Shown: piece after piece, positions 1-7,966 of the stretch | Position numbering within the stretch: position 1 is the first letter of the stretch | Layout: every line of letters begins with the position of its first letter | Assembly: GCA_002500605.1 (NCBI GenBank) | Contig: DLRR01000019.1 | Span: 62,001 to 126,000 of the forward strand | Direction of reading: 5' to 3' | DNA length: 64,000 bases | DNA from: Nitrospinaceae bacterium UBA7883 | GTDB taxonomy: Bacteria; Nitrospinota_A; UBA7883 | The notes under the pieces: generated by a model | What the model was told of the DNA's origin: nothing | What the model saw: only the letters and a program-made list of their open reading frames with translations | Databases searched by the model: none | Position numbers and translations under genes: made by a program

Positions 1-3
1 ATA

Positions 4-726
4 ATGGCCAGCTATATGAAAATCCAGGTGTGGCTTTCTGGTAGTGATGAAGAAGATTCTCCTGATCTGAAAGGTGTAACCCCACTGGGAGTTATCATTC
101 AATCGCTCACTACGCTTATTTCATTTGAGTGCTTGTTTGCATATCGCGTAAAAGCTAGGAATGTCGTTCGCCAATGGTTTCTCATTTTCACAATGTGGTC
201 ATTCTATTTGCTGTTGATTGGTACTGCCTTAGTTGCTTTTGATTATGACTTCATGCATGGGGCAATTTTGCAAGGTACAGTTTGGCAAATATTTTCATGG
301 GTTATGGATATGTCGGGTCTGTTCCTTTTAGCGGGTGTAATGTTTTTTTTGTTGCGTCGTTACGTTTTCACTCCTGATAGAATTGTTGGGAACTTTGAAG
401 ACGCAATGATCATGATTCTTTTAGCCTTAGTAGTGCTTTCTGCCTTTGTGCTTGAGGGGACAAGGTTAGCCGTTCAAGATTTCCCAAACCATTGGTCACC
501 GGTGGGCGATTTTTTCGGTATTGTGATTAATGCAGTTTTCTTTGAATCAAAATCGTTTTTACGCTTGTTCTATATAGTGGCTTGGACTGTGCACATAGTT
601 TTCTCTTTTGCATTCATATTATATATTCCTTTCTCAAAACAGTTTCACATGTTTGCTACTCAGATCACCACTGCTAATGTTGCGAACCGAGTGAAATATC
701 GCGATGGTTTAATGCATAGGGATTAG
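4..726 (+). CDS. NarI/HdrE-like cytochrome-b-type membrane protein, possibly 5'-truncated
   Basis: About five hydrophobic segments are visible (around residues 26-46, 58-80, 98-118, 134-150 and 190-212). The C-terminal stretch 'PFSKQFHMFATQ' is typical of the nitrate-reductase-gamma-like membrane domain found at the N-terminus of heterodisulfide-reductase-related Fe-S proteins. In many such proteins this domain is followed by 4Fe-4S and CCG domains; here the frame stops about 25 residues later, so only the membrane part is present. Such subunits carry haem b and pass electrons from quinol to a soluble partner. The frame is open to the window edge, so the first Met may not be the real start, and any Fe-S partner could lie upstream. 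The family call is by motif and topology; the electron-transfer role is inferred. Confidence 0.6.
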   Translation: MASYMKIQVWLSGSDEEDSPDLKGVTPLGVIIQSLTTLISFECLFAYRVKARNVVRQWFLIFTMWSFYLLLIGTALVAFDYDFMHGAILQGTVWQIFSWVMDMSGLFLLAGVMFFLLRRYVFTPDRIVGNFEDAMIMILLALVVLSAFVLEGTRLAVQDFPNHWSPVGDFFGIVINAVFFESKSFLRLFYIVAWTVHIVFSFAFILYIPFSKQFHMFATQITTANVANRVKYRDGLMHRD

Positions 727-748
727 ATATCATCACTGTTATTAAGAG

Positions 749-779
749 CTCGGCCTGGTTTTTCAGGCCGAGTTTTTTT
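749..779 (+). terminator. Rho-independent terminator after the first gene
   Basis: A perfect 9-bp GC-rich stem (CTCGGCCTG at 749-757 with CAGGCCGAG at 764-772) and a 6-nt loop are followed directly by seven T. It lies 23 bases after the stop codon of the membrane-protein gene and separates it from dnaN. Confidence 0.93.
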
Positions 780-837
780 GTACCCATTTAACCCTTCGTT
801 GACTCAATATATTACTTCCCTAACAATTTACGTGTTA

Positions 838-866
838 TTGACATAACCATTTGAGACTGTTAAATT
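838..866 (+). promoter_or_regulatory. Candidate sigma-70 promoter for dnaN
   Basis: TTGACA at 838-843 is followed, after a 17-base spacer, by TAAATT at 861-866 (4 of 6 matches to the -10 consensus). It lies about 90 bases before the dnaN start and after the terminator at 749-779, so dnaN needs a promoter here. The rest of 781-955 shows nothing else I recognise. Confidence 0.4.
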
Positions 867-955
867 GACTAGAGTTTAGCCACTGCTTAGGTTGGAACTT
901 TCGTGGTAATGCTAACTAAATATTCATATTGTAGTAATACGCGAGATGGTGAGTT

Positions 956-2056
956 ATGGAATTTATTATTGGTCGTGACGAATTATTAAAGGCCGTACAG
1001 CGGGCACAAGGTGTTGTGGCCGCAAAGGGTCCAATGCCAATTCTTGCCAATGTTCTTATTGAGGCAGAGGATGACGGAATCAAAATGTTTGCTACCAACC
1101 TTGATATTGGCCTTAAAGGCACTTATAAAGCCAATGTGTCATCAAAAGGCCAAGTTTCTGTTCAAGCAAAAAAACTACATGACATTGTCAAAGAATTACC
1201 GCCTGATGATGTATTTGTTAAGCTAGATGATGATGGTCGTTGCAGGCTGAACTGCGGTAAATCGAGGTTTAACCTAGCCACAATAAACACCGACGACTTC
1301 CCATCTTTTCCAAGGTTCGATGAATCAAAATTTGTAAACTTAGACAGAAATATGATTGGCGAGATGATTCGAAAGACCAGTTATGCTATCAGCCAGGATG
1401 AGACTCGTCTTACCTTGAATGGTGCATCCCTTGAGGTTAGTAAGTCATCTGTTAGGATGGTGGCTACCGATGGTCACCGCTTAGCTTTTATCGAGAGAGA
1501 GGGAGTCGTTGGTATTGATACGCCTTGTAAAATGATTGTTGTAAAAAAGGCAATAAACGAACTTTCCAAACTCATTTCTGAATCCGAGGGGCCGCTGAGG
1601 TTCGTTCAACATGATAACCATCTTATTTTAGACATTGATTCACTGTATATGAGTGTGAGGCTAATCGAAGGAGCTTATCCAAACTATGAGCAAGTAATTC
1701 CAAAAGGGTCCGAGAGCACTGCTGTTATAAGCACAGCGGAACTTGTTCAAGGTCTACGCAGAGTTGTTACTTTGGCAGATGAAAAGTCACACATGATTAG
1801 ATTTTCATTTACTTCGGGTAAACTGGAAATGGTGAGTGAAGGTGGAGATGTAGGCGAGGCCAGAGATGAAGTGCCGATTGATTTTGATGGAGCAGACATT
1901 ACTATAGGCCTAAATGGGAACTATGTAATAGATCTCCTCGGTATAATAAATAATGAAAAAGTTGAGATCAGAATGAAAGATCAGTTAAGCCCGGTTGTGG
2001 CCAAATCGCCGGACGATGAAGGCCTCTTATGTCTAGTCATGCCGATGCGCCTATGA
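956..2056 (+). CDS. dnaN: DNA polymerase III beta subunit (sliding clamp)
   Basis: 366 residues, the usual length for a bacterial clamp. The dimeric ring encircles DNA and tethers polymerase III and other clamp-binding proteins. The N-terminus shows the clamp pattern with 'PILANVLIEA', the middle carries 'ATDGHRLAF', and the C-terminus ends in 'VMPMRL', the conserved tail of the third domain that borders the protein-binding pocket. It stands alone behind its own candidate promoter: dnaA and recF are not next to it, so this is not the classical dnaA-dnaN origin arrangement. A weak purine-rich ribosome site (gagatggtgag) precedes the ATG. Confidence 0.97.
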   Translation: MEFIIGRDELLKAVQRAQGVVAAKGPMPILANVLIEAEDDGIKMFATNLDIGLKGTYKANVSSKGQVSVQAKKLHDIVKELPPDDVFVKLDDDGRCRLNCGKSRFNLATINTDDFPSFPRFDESKFVNLDRNMIGEMIRKTSYAISQDETRLTLNGASLEVSKSSVRMVATDGHRLAFIEREGVVGIDTPCKMIVVKKAINELSKLISESEGPLRFVQHDNHLILDIDSLYMSVRLIEGAYPNYEQVIPKGSESTAVISTAELVQGLRRVVTLADEKSHMIRFSFTSGKLEMVSEGGDVGEARDEVPIDFDGADITIGLNGNYVIDLLGIINNEKVEIRMKDQLSPVVAKSPDDEGLLCLVMPMRL

Positions 2057-2109
2057 CCATTACAAGTCAATAGCTATATCTTTTAACTTTATTTTGGTAG
2101 AATTAGACT

Positions 2110-2322
2110 ATGCCTATCTATGAATATCAGTGCAGAGAGTGCGGACATAGGTTCGAGGCACTTGCTGCCTTAAGCACAGCTCACGAAAATAGAGGCTGCC
2201 CAGAGTGTGGCAAAATTCGTGGTGAACGTATTTTATCTACGGTATGTGTTGGCTCATCTGCTGGCGCACCTACACCTTCTGTAGGCGGTGCTGGAGGATG
2301 TGGCTCCGGAGGTTTTGGCTGA
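2110..2322 (+). CDS. FmdB-type zinc-ribbon protein
   Basis: A 70-residue protein starting MPIYEYQC. It has two CxxC pairs (C8/C11 and 'CPEC' near residue 35) forming a zinc ribbon, then a low-complexity Gly/Ser/Ala tail ending in GCGSGGFG. This is the architecture of the FmdB family putative regulatory proteins, named after a formamidase-amidase operon gene; no direct biochemical role is established. It is 53 bases downstream of dnaN and may share its transcript. The following 153 bases before the next gene hold an unexplained open frame (see findings). Confidence 0.88.
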   Translation: MPIYEYQCRECGHRFEALAALSTAHENRGCPECGKIRGERILSTVCVGSSAGAPTPSVGGAGGCGSGGFG

Positions 2323-2475
2323 GCCCGCTAAAACTCTGCCCGTAGGGCGGATGTAAATTAGATTTGTTTAACTTTGCGGTGCTTTTGCAGGTTTTCCTAT
2401 TCGCTGGTCATGGCGTATTAAAGATTATGAATTAAAGCAGCTGGGTTTTTTGCGCGAAGGCCGTAGTATGGTGGC

Positions 2476-3414
2476 ATGGAAATGGAAAAAATCGCTGTTT
2501 ATTATGATGATATTTTTCTAGCGCATGATACCGGCATACATCCAGAAAATAAAGAACGTCTGCAATCGATCACAACAAGACTAAAATCATCAGATATTGC
2601 TGATTGGCTAGACTGGATTGTGCCACCTGTTGCCACAGTTGATCAGTTAAATCTTATACATGATATGGCGTACATAGAACATGTTAAGAAAAGTTGCACT
2701 TCAGGGGGTGCTTTAGATGTTGACACTGTCATCAGTCATGACTCTTGGTCAGCCGCACTGCATGCTGCAGGTGCTGCTGTTTCAGCAGTTCACACTGTAC
2801 TGTCGGGACAATACCCTGCGGCTTACTGCGCTATAAGGCCACCTGGGCACCATGCCGAGCGGCACAAATCTATGGGGTTTTGTCTATTTAATAATGTAGC
2901 GATAGCTGCCAGGCATTCTGTTCAAAACTTGGGACTTGGCAAGGTCGCCATAATTGATTTTGACGTCCACCATGGAAATGGTACACAGAACGCTTTTTAT
3001 AGTGATCCATCTGTATTTGTTATTTCGTTGCATCAAAGGAATCACTATCCCGGCACAGGATTGGAGCGCGAGAGTGGAGAAGGAAATGGAGAAGGAACCA
3101 CTCTTAATTGCTTAATGGACAGCGGTTCTGGCAACTTGGAATATTTGGAAGTATTCGACACAAAAATAATACCAACTCTGAAAAAATTTTCACCTGAGCT
3201 TGTACTGATATCTGCTGGTTTTGATGGGCATAGAGATGATCCGCTCGGTGGGATAGATCTGACTGAAACCGGATACAGTGAAATAACTAGGCGAATTAAA
3301 CTCCTAGCAGGCGATTTTGGGCATGGTAGGGTAGTATCCTTGTTGGAAGGCGGCTACAACCCACAAGCGCTGGCCAAATCAGTTGAAGCTCATTTAAAAG
3401 CATTGATTGAATAA
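2476..3414 (+). CDS. Histone deacetylase-fold amidohydrolase (AcuC/acetylpolyamine amidohydrolase class)
   Basis: 312 residues with all core motifs of the arginase/deacetylase fold: 'RPPGHHAE' (paired histidines about 125-126), 'DFDVHHGNG' (zinc ligands D163 and H165), 'SAGFDGH' (third zinc ligand D250) and 'LEGGYN' near the end with the transition-state tyrosine. Such bacterial enzymes remove acetyl groups from lysine, polyamines or other small acetyl-amines; the substrate cannot be told from sequence. The start could be Met1 or Met3. It is transcribed towards sodB, and a GC hairpin lies between the two genes. Confidence 0.93.
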   Translation: MEMEKIAVYYDDIFLAHDTGIHPENKERLQSITTRLKSSDIADWLDWIVPPVATVDQLNLIHDMAYIEHVKKSCTSGGALDVDTVISHDSWSAALHAAGAAVSAVHTVLSGQYPAAYCAIRPPGHHAERHKSMGFCLFNNVAIAARHSVQNLGLGKVAIIDFDVHHGNGTQNAFYSDPSVFVISLHQRNHYPGTGLERESGEGNGEGTTLNCLMDSGSGNLEYLEVFDTKIIPTLKKFSPELVLISAGFDGHRDDPLGGIDLTETGYSEITRRIKLLAGDFGHGRVVSLLEGGYNPQALAKSVEAHLKALIE

Positions 3415-3461
3415 GTGACAGCTTAAACCTTGTGGATTACTGCTTTAAAACTTTAGAACGA

Positions 3462-3477
3462 CCGAGGTTGCCCTCGG
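3462..3477. terminator. GC hairpin between converging HDAC-fold gene and sodB
   Basis: A perfect 6-bp stem (CCGAGG / CCTCGG) with a 4-base loop sits in the 104-base gap between two converging genes. No T-run follows closely on either strand, so it is at best a weak bidirectional terminator or an RNA 3' end stabiliser. Confidence 0.4.
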
Positions 3478-3518
3478 CCTTCCAAAGTTATCTGATCACT
3501 ATAGTAATTTTTTATTTA

Positions 3519-4097
3519 TCAAAGGTTTGAAGAGACAAAATCCCAATTGACTAGATTCCAGAACGCCTCTAGGTATTTTGGACGGGCGTTTCGGTAATCT
3601 ATATAATATGCATGCTCCCATACATCACACGTTAGAAGGGGAGTTTGTCCATTTGTCATTGGGTTGCCAGCATTGCTAGTGCTTTCCAGTCCAACGGTTC
3701 CATCGGAGTTTTTAACAAGCCAGCCCCAGCCTGAGCCGAATGTGGTTATTGACTTTTGTGAGAACTTTTCTTTAAATGTGTCAAATGACCCGAAAGCGCC
3801 ACTTATAGCTTCTGCAACTGCCCCAGATGGCTCACCTCCACCACTTGGACTTAGGCAGTTCCAGTAAAACGTATGGTTCCAAACTTGGGCTGCGTTATTA
3901 AAAAGCCCTCCAGCAGGTGCCATTTTTATAATATCCTCTAGCGATTTTTCAGCATATTCAGTATTTTCAATCAATTTGTTAAGGTTCAGAACGTATGTGT
4001 TGTGGTGCTTTCCATGATGAAACTCTAAGGTTTCAGCAGAGATATGGGGTTCCAACGCATTTTTTTCGTAAGGTAATTCGGGAAGTGAGTGTGTCAT
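3519..4097 (-). CDS. sodB: Superoxide dismutase, Fe type
   Basis: Converts superoxide to oxygen and hydrogen peroxide in the cytoplasm. 192 residues from the ATG chosen here. The metal ligands are visible: His27 (in 'FHHGKHH'), His75 (in 'VWNHTFYWN'), Asp158 and His162 (in 'DVWEHAYY'). 'AAQVWNHTFYWN' and the position of the active-site residues match the iron enzyme. A TTG nine bases upstream keeps the frame open, but AGAGG placed 9-10 bases before ATG 4097 and the match to SodB N-termini favour the ATG. It is divergent from a Fur-family regulator, a sensible pairing for iron/oxidative control; regulation is inferred. Confidence 0.97.
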   Translation of the reverse strand: MTHSLPELPYEKNALEPHISAETLEFHHGKHHNTYVLNLNKLIENTEYAEKSLEDIIKMAPAGGLFNNAAQVWNHTFYWNCLSPSGGGEPSGAVAEAISGAFGSFDTFKEKFSQKSITTFGSGWGWLVKNSDGTVGLESTSNAGNPMTNGQTPLLTCDVWEHAYYIDYRNARPKYLEAFWNLVNWDFVSSNL

Positions 4098-4242
4098 ATT
4101 TTCCAACCTCTTGAGAAGATCTAGAAAAATTGGCTATCAGCCCAAGCAAATCATCCTGCCTGACCGACAAATCAAGTCGACCACAATCTGGTCTTACAAG
4201 GTGAAGCCAATAACTAAGTGTTAATAAACAGTATCATATTAA

Positions 4243-4267
4243 CTAGTTTAGAACAAGTCAAAACTAG
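4243..4267. promoter_or_regulatory. Inverted repeat in the sodB/fur-like intergenic region
   Basis: CTAGTTT (4243-4249) and AAACTAG (4261-4267) form a perfect 7-bp inverted repeat with an 11-base centre, in the 290-base region between the divergent sodB and Fur-family genes. This is the shape of an operator for a dimeric regulator. It is not a canonical Fur box, so the assignment is speculative. Confidence 0.3.
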
Positions 4268-4387
4268 CCTTTGTTCTCTTGATTAAGGAAACTTGCAAAT
4301 TTTAGACAGAGAATGTAGAGTAGGACAGGTTTAATCTGCACAATGCTGTTGAATTATATAGGATTTTATAGGGAGGTGTGACCTGTT

Positions 4388-4810
4388 ATGGAACTTTGCG
4401 AACGATCTACATTTGAGTTGGCTTGCCTTCTCAGGGAGCATGGAATTACTGCTACTCTACAAAGAGTCGAGATTGGACGTATCCTGTTTCGCGATCTGAG
4501 CCACCTTTCTGCTGAGCAGATCCGCCTTGCAGTGAATGTTGACGCCAAGAGCATAGTGTCTAAGGCAACCGTTTACAACACGCTTAAGCTTTTTGTTCGC
4601 AAAGGGCTTGTAAAAGAGGTAATCGTAGACCCAACCAAGATATTCTACGAGCCAAAGACAACAAGCCATCACCACTGTTACAATGTAGACACAGGTGAAC
4701 TTATAGACTTTCAAATGGATCGGCCAATTCCTTTGGACCAAATAACAACCCCAGACGGAACATCAGCAATTGGAGTTGATATAACCGTTCGTGTAAAGAA
4801 AGCTATTTGA
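4388..4810 (+). CDS. Fur-family transcriptional regulator (PerR/Irr-like, no C-terminal CxxC)
   Basis: 140 residues. The N-terminal winged helix contains 'ATLQRVEIGRILF' and the recognition-helix region 'SKATVYNTLKLF'. The dimerisation half contains 'HHHCYN.DTGEL', the metal-site pattern of the family. The C-terminal paired cysteines of Zn-structured Fur/PerR are absent; the only cysteines are C4, C13 and C97. This resembles Irr-like or other atypical members, which respond to iron, haem or peroxide. GGAGG 11 bases before the ATG supports the start. Its divergence from sodB suggests it controls iron or oxidative-stress genes; the exact ligand is unknown. Confidence 0.88.
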   Translation: MELCERSTFELACLLREHGITATLQRVEIGRILFRDLSHLSAEQIRLAVNVDAKSIVSKATVYNTLKLFVRKGLVKEVIVDPTKIFYEPKTTSHHHCYNVDTGELIDFQMDRPIPLDQITTPDGTSAIGVDITVRVKKAI

Positions 4811-4868
4811 TAAGTTAAACTGAAAAGAGCTTACTGACAGTGCAATTAATCTTGTTTGGGCGTTTTAA

Positions 4869-5264
4869 GTGATTTTTGAGTTTTCTGTAAATAGCAAAAA
4901 AAAAACACAGCTTATTGATATCACTCCTGATGTCGGACGTGCAGTGTCCGAGTCTGGTCTAAGTGATGGTCTAGTCACTGTGTATACCCCCCATACAACA
5001 GCAGGCGTAACAATAAATGAAAATGCTGATCCTTCAGTTCAAGTTGATTTAGCTTATGCTATGGATAAGTTAGTTCCTTGGAACGACAAATCATATAGCC
5101 ATTTAGAAGGTAACTCTGCCGCACACATTAAATCATCACTGGTTGGGTGTTCAGAAAGTCTCATCGTAAAAAATGGGATTCTTCTGTTAGGAACATGGCA
5201 GGGGATCTTTTTCTGTGAGTTCGATGGCCCTCGAGCCAGATTGTTCTACGTAAAAGCAATCTAA
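4869..5264 (+). CDS. YjbQ/UPF0047 family protein (secondary thiamine-phosphate synthase type)
   Basis: 131 residues matching the whole UPF0047 family: 'TPHTTAGVTINENADPSV', then 'HLEGNSAAHIKSSL', and 'GTWQGIFFCEFDGPR' close to the end. Members form trimers; some show weak thiamine-phosphate synthase activity, but the physiological role is not settled. The start is GTG, and no earlier ATG exists in frame. A run of nine A at about codons 10-13 is a possible slippage or assembly-error site, but the frame continues normally after it. Confidence 0.9.
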   Translation: MIFEFSVNSKKKTQLIDITPDVGRAVSESGLSDGLVTVYTPHTTAGVTINENADPSVQVDLAYAMDKLVPWNDKSYSHLEGNSAAHIKSSLVGCSESLIVKNGILLLGTWQGIFFCEFDGPRARLFYVKAI

Positions 5265-5425
5265 CAGTTGAATGAACAATATATTGAAATTTTATAGAAG
5301 ATGGTGAATGTTATATTGGCATCATCTAGAAGACCAGACTAAATACACCTATATTGTGAGTGAAAAAAATAAGTAATATTACAGTAGAGTTTAGCTTAGT
5401 AGGTGTACTCACTTTTTAGTGGCCA

Positions 5426-6679
5426 TCAAAAATAACTTCTGAGCTCAAAACCTGCAGTTGCCGGGTAGAGCCCAAACTCGCTCTTTACATCAAGGCCATT
5501 TGACTCTGTGCCAAAGGGAATAGAAACAAGCAATGAAATTTCGGTTTCGTTATTAACAGAATAAATTCCGTTGGCTGAAACTTGCCAGGAATTGTCACCT
5601 AGATTGACAATGGCTACTATATCCCCAGATAACAGCGGTGAAAACTCATAGCTGGTGCCAATGGCAAGGTAGCTTTTGCCGGGATAAGGCAGTATTGTTG
5701 TGCTCTCTTGTAAAACTTTTAAATACTCCGAAGGCTTATCAGTCCCTATTCCATTGTGAAACCAAGCGATCTTTGGGTTGAGCGAATTTGCATATCGATG
5801 ATCAAATTCTATAGTAAACAAAGGATTCCAACCTAAACGATCGCTTAGAACTGACTGATGACCCTCTGCTCGAATTCCGATCCAATTAAACAACTCACCC
5901 TGTAGTGACATGCCAAGCATGTTCTGTCCAAATACTTTTCCAGCTAGCACCGCTATTTCAAAGTTGGTCAATACAGATAATATACGCACCAGATAAGAGT
6001 TTTGATCATTGTCCATGGCTGTGGAATTTCTATTGTTAGACTCTGAGTCGACTTTATACCCTAAAACCGCCAGTAATGTCAGCTGTGTTAGATTACCTAA
6101 CTTTGTTTCTACACGAGCCGCATCCACACCGGATTTATATATCCGATAAAAGTTTTGCGCTGAAAAAGGGTAAAAAAAATCGTTTGGGGTGAAGTAGAAA
6201 GTGGTGGCCAAGCTTACGGCCTGTCTGCCCAGTGTAATTTCAGCATAATCTGAGTATAACGAGACGTTTATTCTATCAACTACAATTCTACCGTCAGCAT
6301 TTTGATTGTCTATATACTGATTTTCAAATACTTGGGATCGCTTTTTCTCCGTAGTGGTGAAGGATGGGTAGCCTTTGCTTTCGAGAGATGAATAAGTAAT
6401 TTGGTTGTATACATTTAATTCAAAAGCAAACCAGTCATCATTTGAAATGTCTAATAAAAACCTTCCAGTTAGCCCACCTGTTGAGTCCATTTCGTTTTGG
6501 TAGAAAAAACTGTTGGCTGGATTGTTGGCTATAATTCCTAAAAGGCGTGCATTGCCACGGAATTCGGTAGCCCAATCGCCAGTCTGCCTTTGGTAAAAAG
6601 AACTAGCGGGGGTTGCAGTTATTATTGCAGGTAGGATGATGCAGGATATGACGAATACGGTTTTGGAAAGTTTGCACAT
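5426..6679 (-). CDS. Outer-membrane beta-barrel protein of the Lol-like operon
   Basis: 417 residues. A signal peptide is clear (KLSK followed by a hydrophobic core and an A-x-A-type site near residue 25). The mature part has alternating polar/aromatic strands without further transmembrane helices and ends in 'FELRSYF', with a C-terminal aromatic residue as in barrels inserted by BamA. 'EITLGRQAV' and 'DFFYPFSAQNFYR' resemble DUF1302/alginate-export-type porins, but I cannot name a family firmly. The start ATG overlaps the stop of the upstream ATPase by one base (TAATG), so translation is coupled. As last gene of an envelope ABC operon it probably provides the outer-membrane end of the same pathway (inference). 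Confidence 0.72.
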   Translation of the reverse strand: MCKLSKTVFVISCIILPAIITATPASSFYQRQTGDWATEFRGNARLLGIIANNPANSFFYQNEMDSTGGLTGRFLLDISNDDWFAFELNVYNQITYSSLESKGYPSFTTTEKKRSQVFENQYIDNQNADGRIVVDRINVSLYSDYAEITLGRQAVSLATTFYFTPNDFFYPFSAQNFYRIYKSGVDAARVETKLGNLTQLTLLAVLGYKVDSESNNRNSTAMDNDQNSYLVRILSVLTNFEIAVLAGKVFGQNMLGMSLQGELFNWIGIRAEGHQSVLSDRLGWNPLFTIEFDHRYANSLNPKIAWFHNGIGTDKPSEYLKVLQESTTILPYPGKSYLAIGTSYEFSPLLSGDIVAIVNLGDNSWQVSANGIYSVNNETEISLLVSIPFGTESNGLDVKSEFGLYPATAGFELRSYF

Positions 6680-7383
6680 TAGGGTTCTTCGTCTGCTGAA
6701 ACTATACCATCGCGCATGGTTATAAGTCGTTTAGCCCGTTCCATTACACGGTTATCATGAGTGGAAAACAAAAAAGTTATCTGTTTTTCTTTGTTGAGTA
6801 GTTGCATTAGGTCAAGCAAGGAATCAGCAGTTCCGGAGTCTATGTTTGCCGTTGGCTCATCAGCTAAAACAATCGCAGGTTCCGGAACTATAGCACGGGC
6901 TATAGCAACACGTTGTTGTTGTCCCCCAGATAGTTCGTCAGGCTTACGGTGCTCCATTCCGGAAAGTCCAACATCGTGCAGTACTCCCATAACTCTTCTG
7001 CGCCTTTGCGCTTCTGGTATGCCCTGAAGCGCAAGCACAAATTCAGCATTTTCAAATGCTGTTAGAACCGGGATAAGATTGTATGCTTGGAATACAAATC
7101 CAATACGGTTTCGCCTTAAAATGGAAAGTTCGGTTTTGGTCAATTCAGAAAGATCAATTCCTTCAATGGTGACTGACCCACTAGTGGGAGTGTCTAAAGC
7201 TCCTACTAGATTTAGTAAAGTGGTTTTTCCACTACCAGATGGCCCAGAAATTGCGGAGAACTCACCTTTTTTAATTTTAAGCGTTACTCTGTCGAGAGCT
7301 TTTACCTCGATTTTCCCTTGTTTGTAGATTTTGCTTACAGTTGACAAGGAGACAATTGAGTAAGGGCTTGCTGTTTTATTCAT
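6679..7383 (-). CDS. LolD/MacB-family ABC transporter ATPase
   Basis: 234 residues, a single nucleotide-binding domain. Walker A 'GPSGSGKTT', Q-loop 'VFQAYNL', signature 'LSGGQQQR', Walker B 'IVLADEP' and H-loop 'STHD' are intact. The family (LolD, MacB-NBD, FtsE relatives) drives FtsX-type permeases that work by mechanotransmission rather than by moving substrate through the membrane. The two FtsX permeases immediately upstream are the obvious partners. It lies 49 bases after the DUF318-type permease and is coupled to the barrel gene downstream. Confidence 0.93.
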   Translation of the reverse strand: MNKTASPYSIVSLSTVSKIYKQGKIEVKALDRVTLKIKKGEFSAISGPSGSGKTTLLNLVGALDTPTSGSVTIEGIDLSELTKTELSILRRNRIGFVFQAYNLIPVLTAFENAEFVLALQGIPEAQRRRRVMGVLHDVGLSGMEHRKPDELSGGQQQRVAIARAIVPEPAIVLADEPTANIDSGTADSLLDLMQLLNKEKQITFLFSTHDNRVMERAKRLITMRDGIVSADEEP

Positions 7384-7432
7384 TAAAATGCTATCTGTAA
7401 AAACTATTTAACTTTGCTACACTACTGATCCA

Positions 7433-7954
7433 TTACATCTCGCTTAGGTTTACGTTTGAAAACAACATTTGGGCAATGAGCCCAGCCGTTGGAGGTACCA
7501 ACAGTGTGCAGATGTACCTTACAGCAAAGAGTTTCCAACCTAACATGCCTATTTCGAGAGGTGCCCGGAACAAAGCTAGGGTTAACCAGCCGCTAAGGTA
7601 TGCTACCAGCGGACCAACAGAAGCTCCAGCTTTCATAAGCGTCAACGCAATAGGAAAACATACGAATGGTCCGCCTGGAGTTAGTGCCCCTGCTATTGAT
7701 CCTACAAACAGTCCACGCATCTGTGAACCTTGTCCCATCCATTCGACCACCATCTGTTTAGGAATTAGCAGTTGAGCCATACTGGAAATAATAAATGCAA
7801 AAAAAATAAGAGGCATTATATACAGTGCTAAAGACGCACCACTTTTCATGCCATCTATGTGTTGACCTTCACCACGGAAATATCCAATTGCCAACATAAC
7901 TATGGCGATGGCTGCCATGAAACCTGTTTGCATCAATATACTTGAGCTTTTCAT
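7433..7954 (-). CDS. Half-length DUF318/ArsP-type permease
   Basis: 173 residues with five or so hydrophobic segments. The stretch 'GALTPGGPFVCFPIALTLMKAGASVG' and 'LVAYLSGWL' match one repeat of the DUF318 predicted-permease family, whose usual members are about twice as long with two such repeats. It would therefore act as a homodimer or as an accessory subunit. Relatives include organoarsenical permeases, but no arsenic gene is nearby. It sits 12 bases after an FtsX permease and 49 bases before the LolD-like ATPase, all in the same direction, so it looks like a true operon member. Function unknown. Confidence 0.75.
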   Translation of the reverse strand: MKSSSILMQTGFMAAIAIVMLAIGYFRGEGQHIDGMKSGASLALYIMPLIFFAFIISSMAQLLIPKQMVVEWMGQGSQMRGLFVGSIAGALTPGGPFVCFPIALTLMKAGASVGPLVAYLSGWLTLALFRAPLEIGMLGWKLFAVRYICTLLVPPTAGLIAQMLFSNVNLSEM

Positions 7955-7966
7955 AAATTTACTCTT

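Noticed and set aside
4896..4904. A9 run in the YjbQ-family gene as a frameshift site
   Set aside because: The frame through the run gives a complete, full-length family protein, so no shift is needed.
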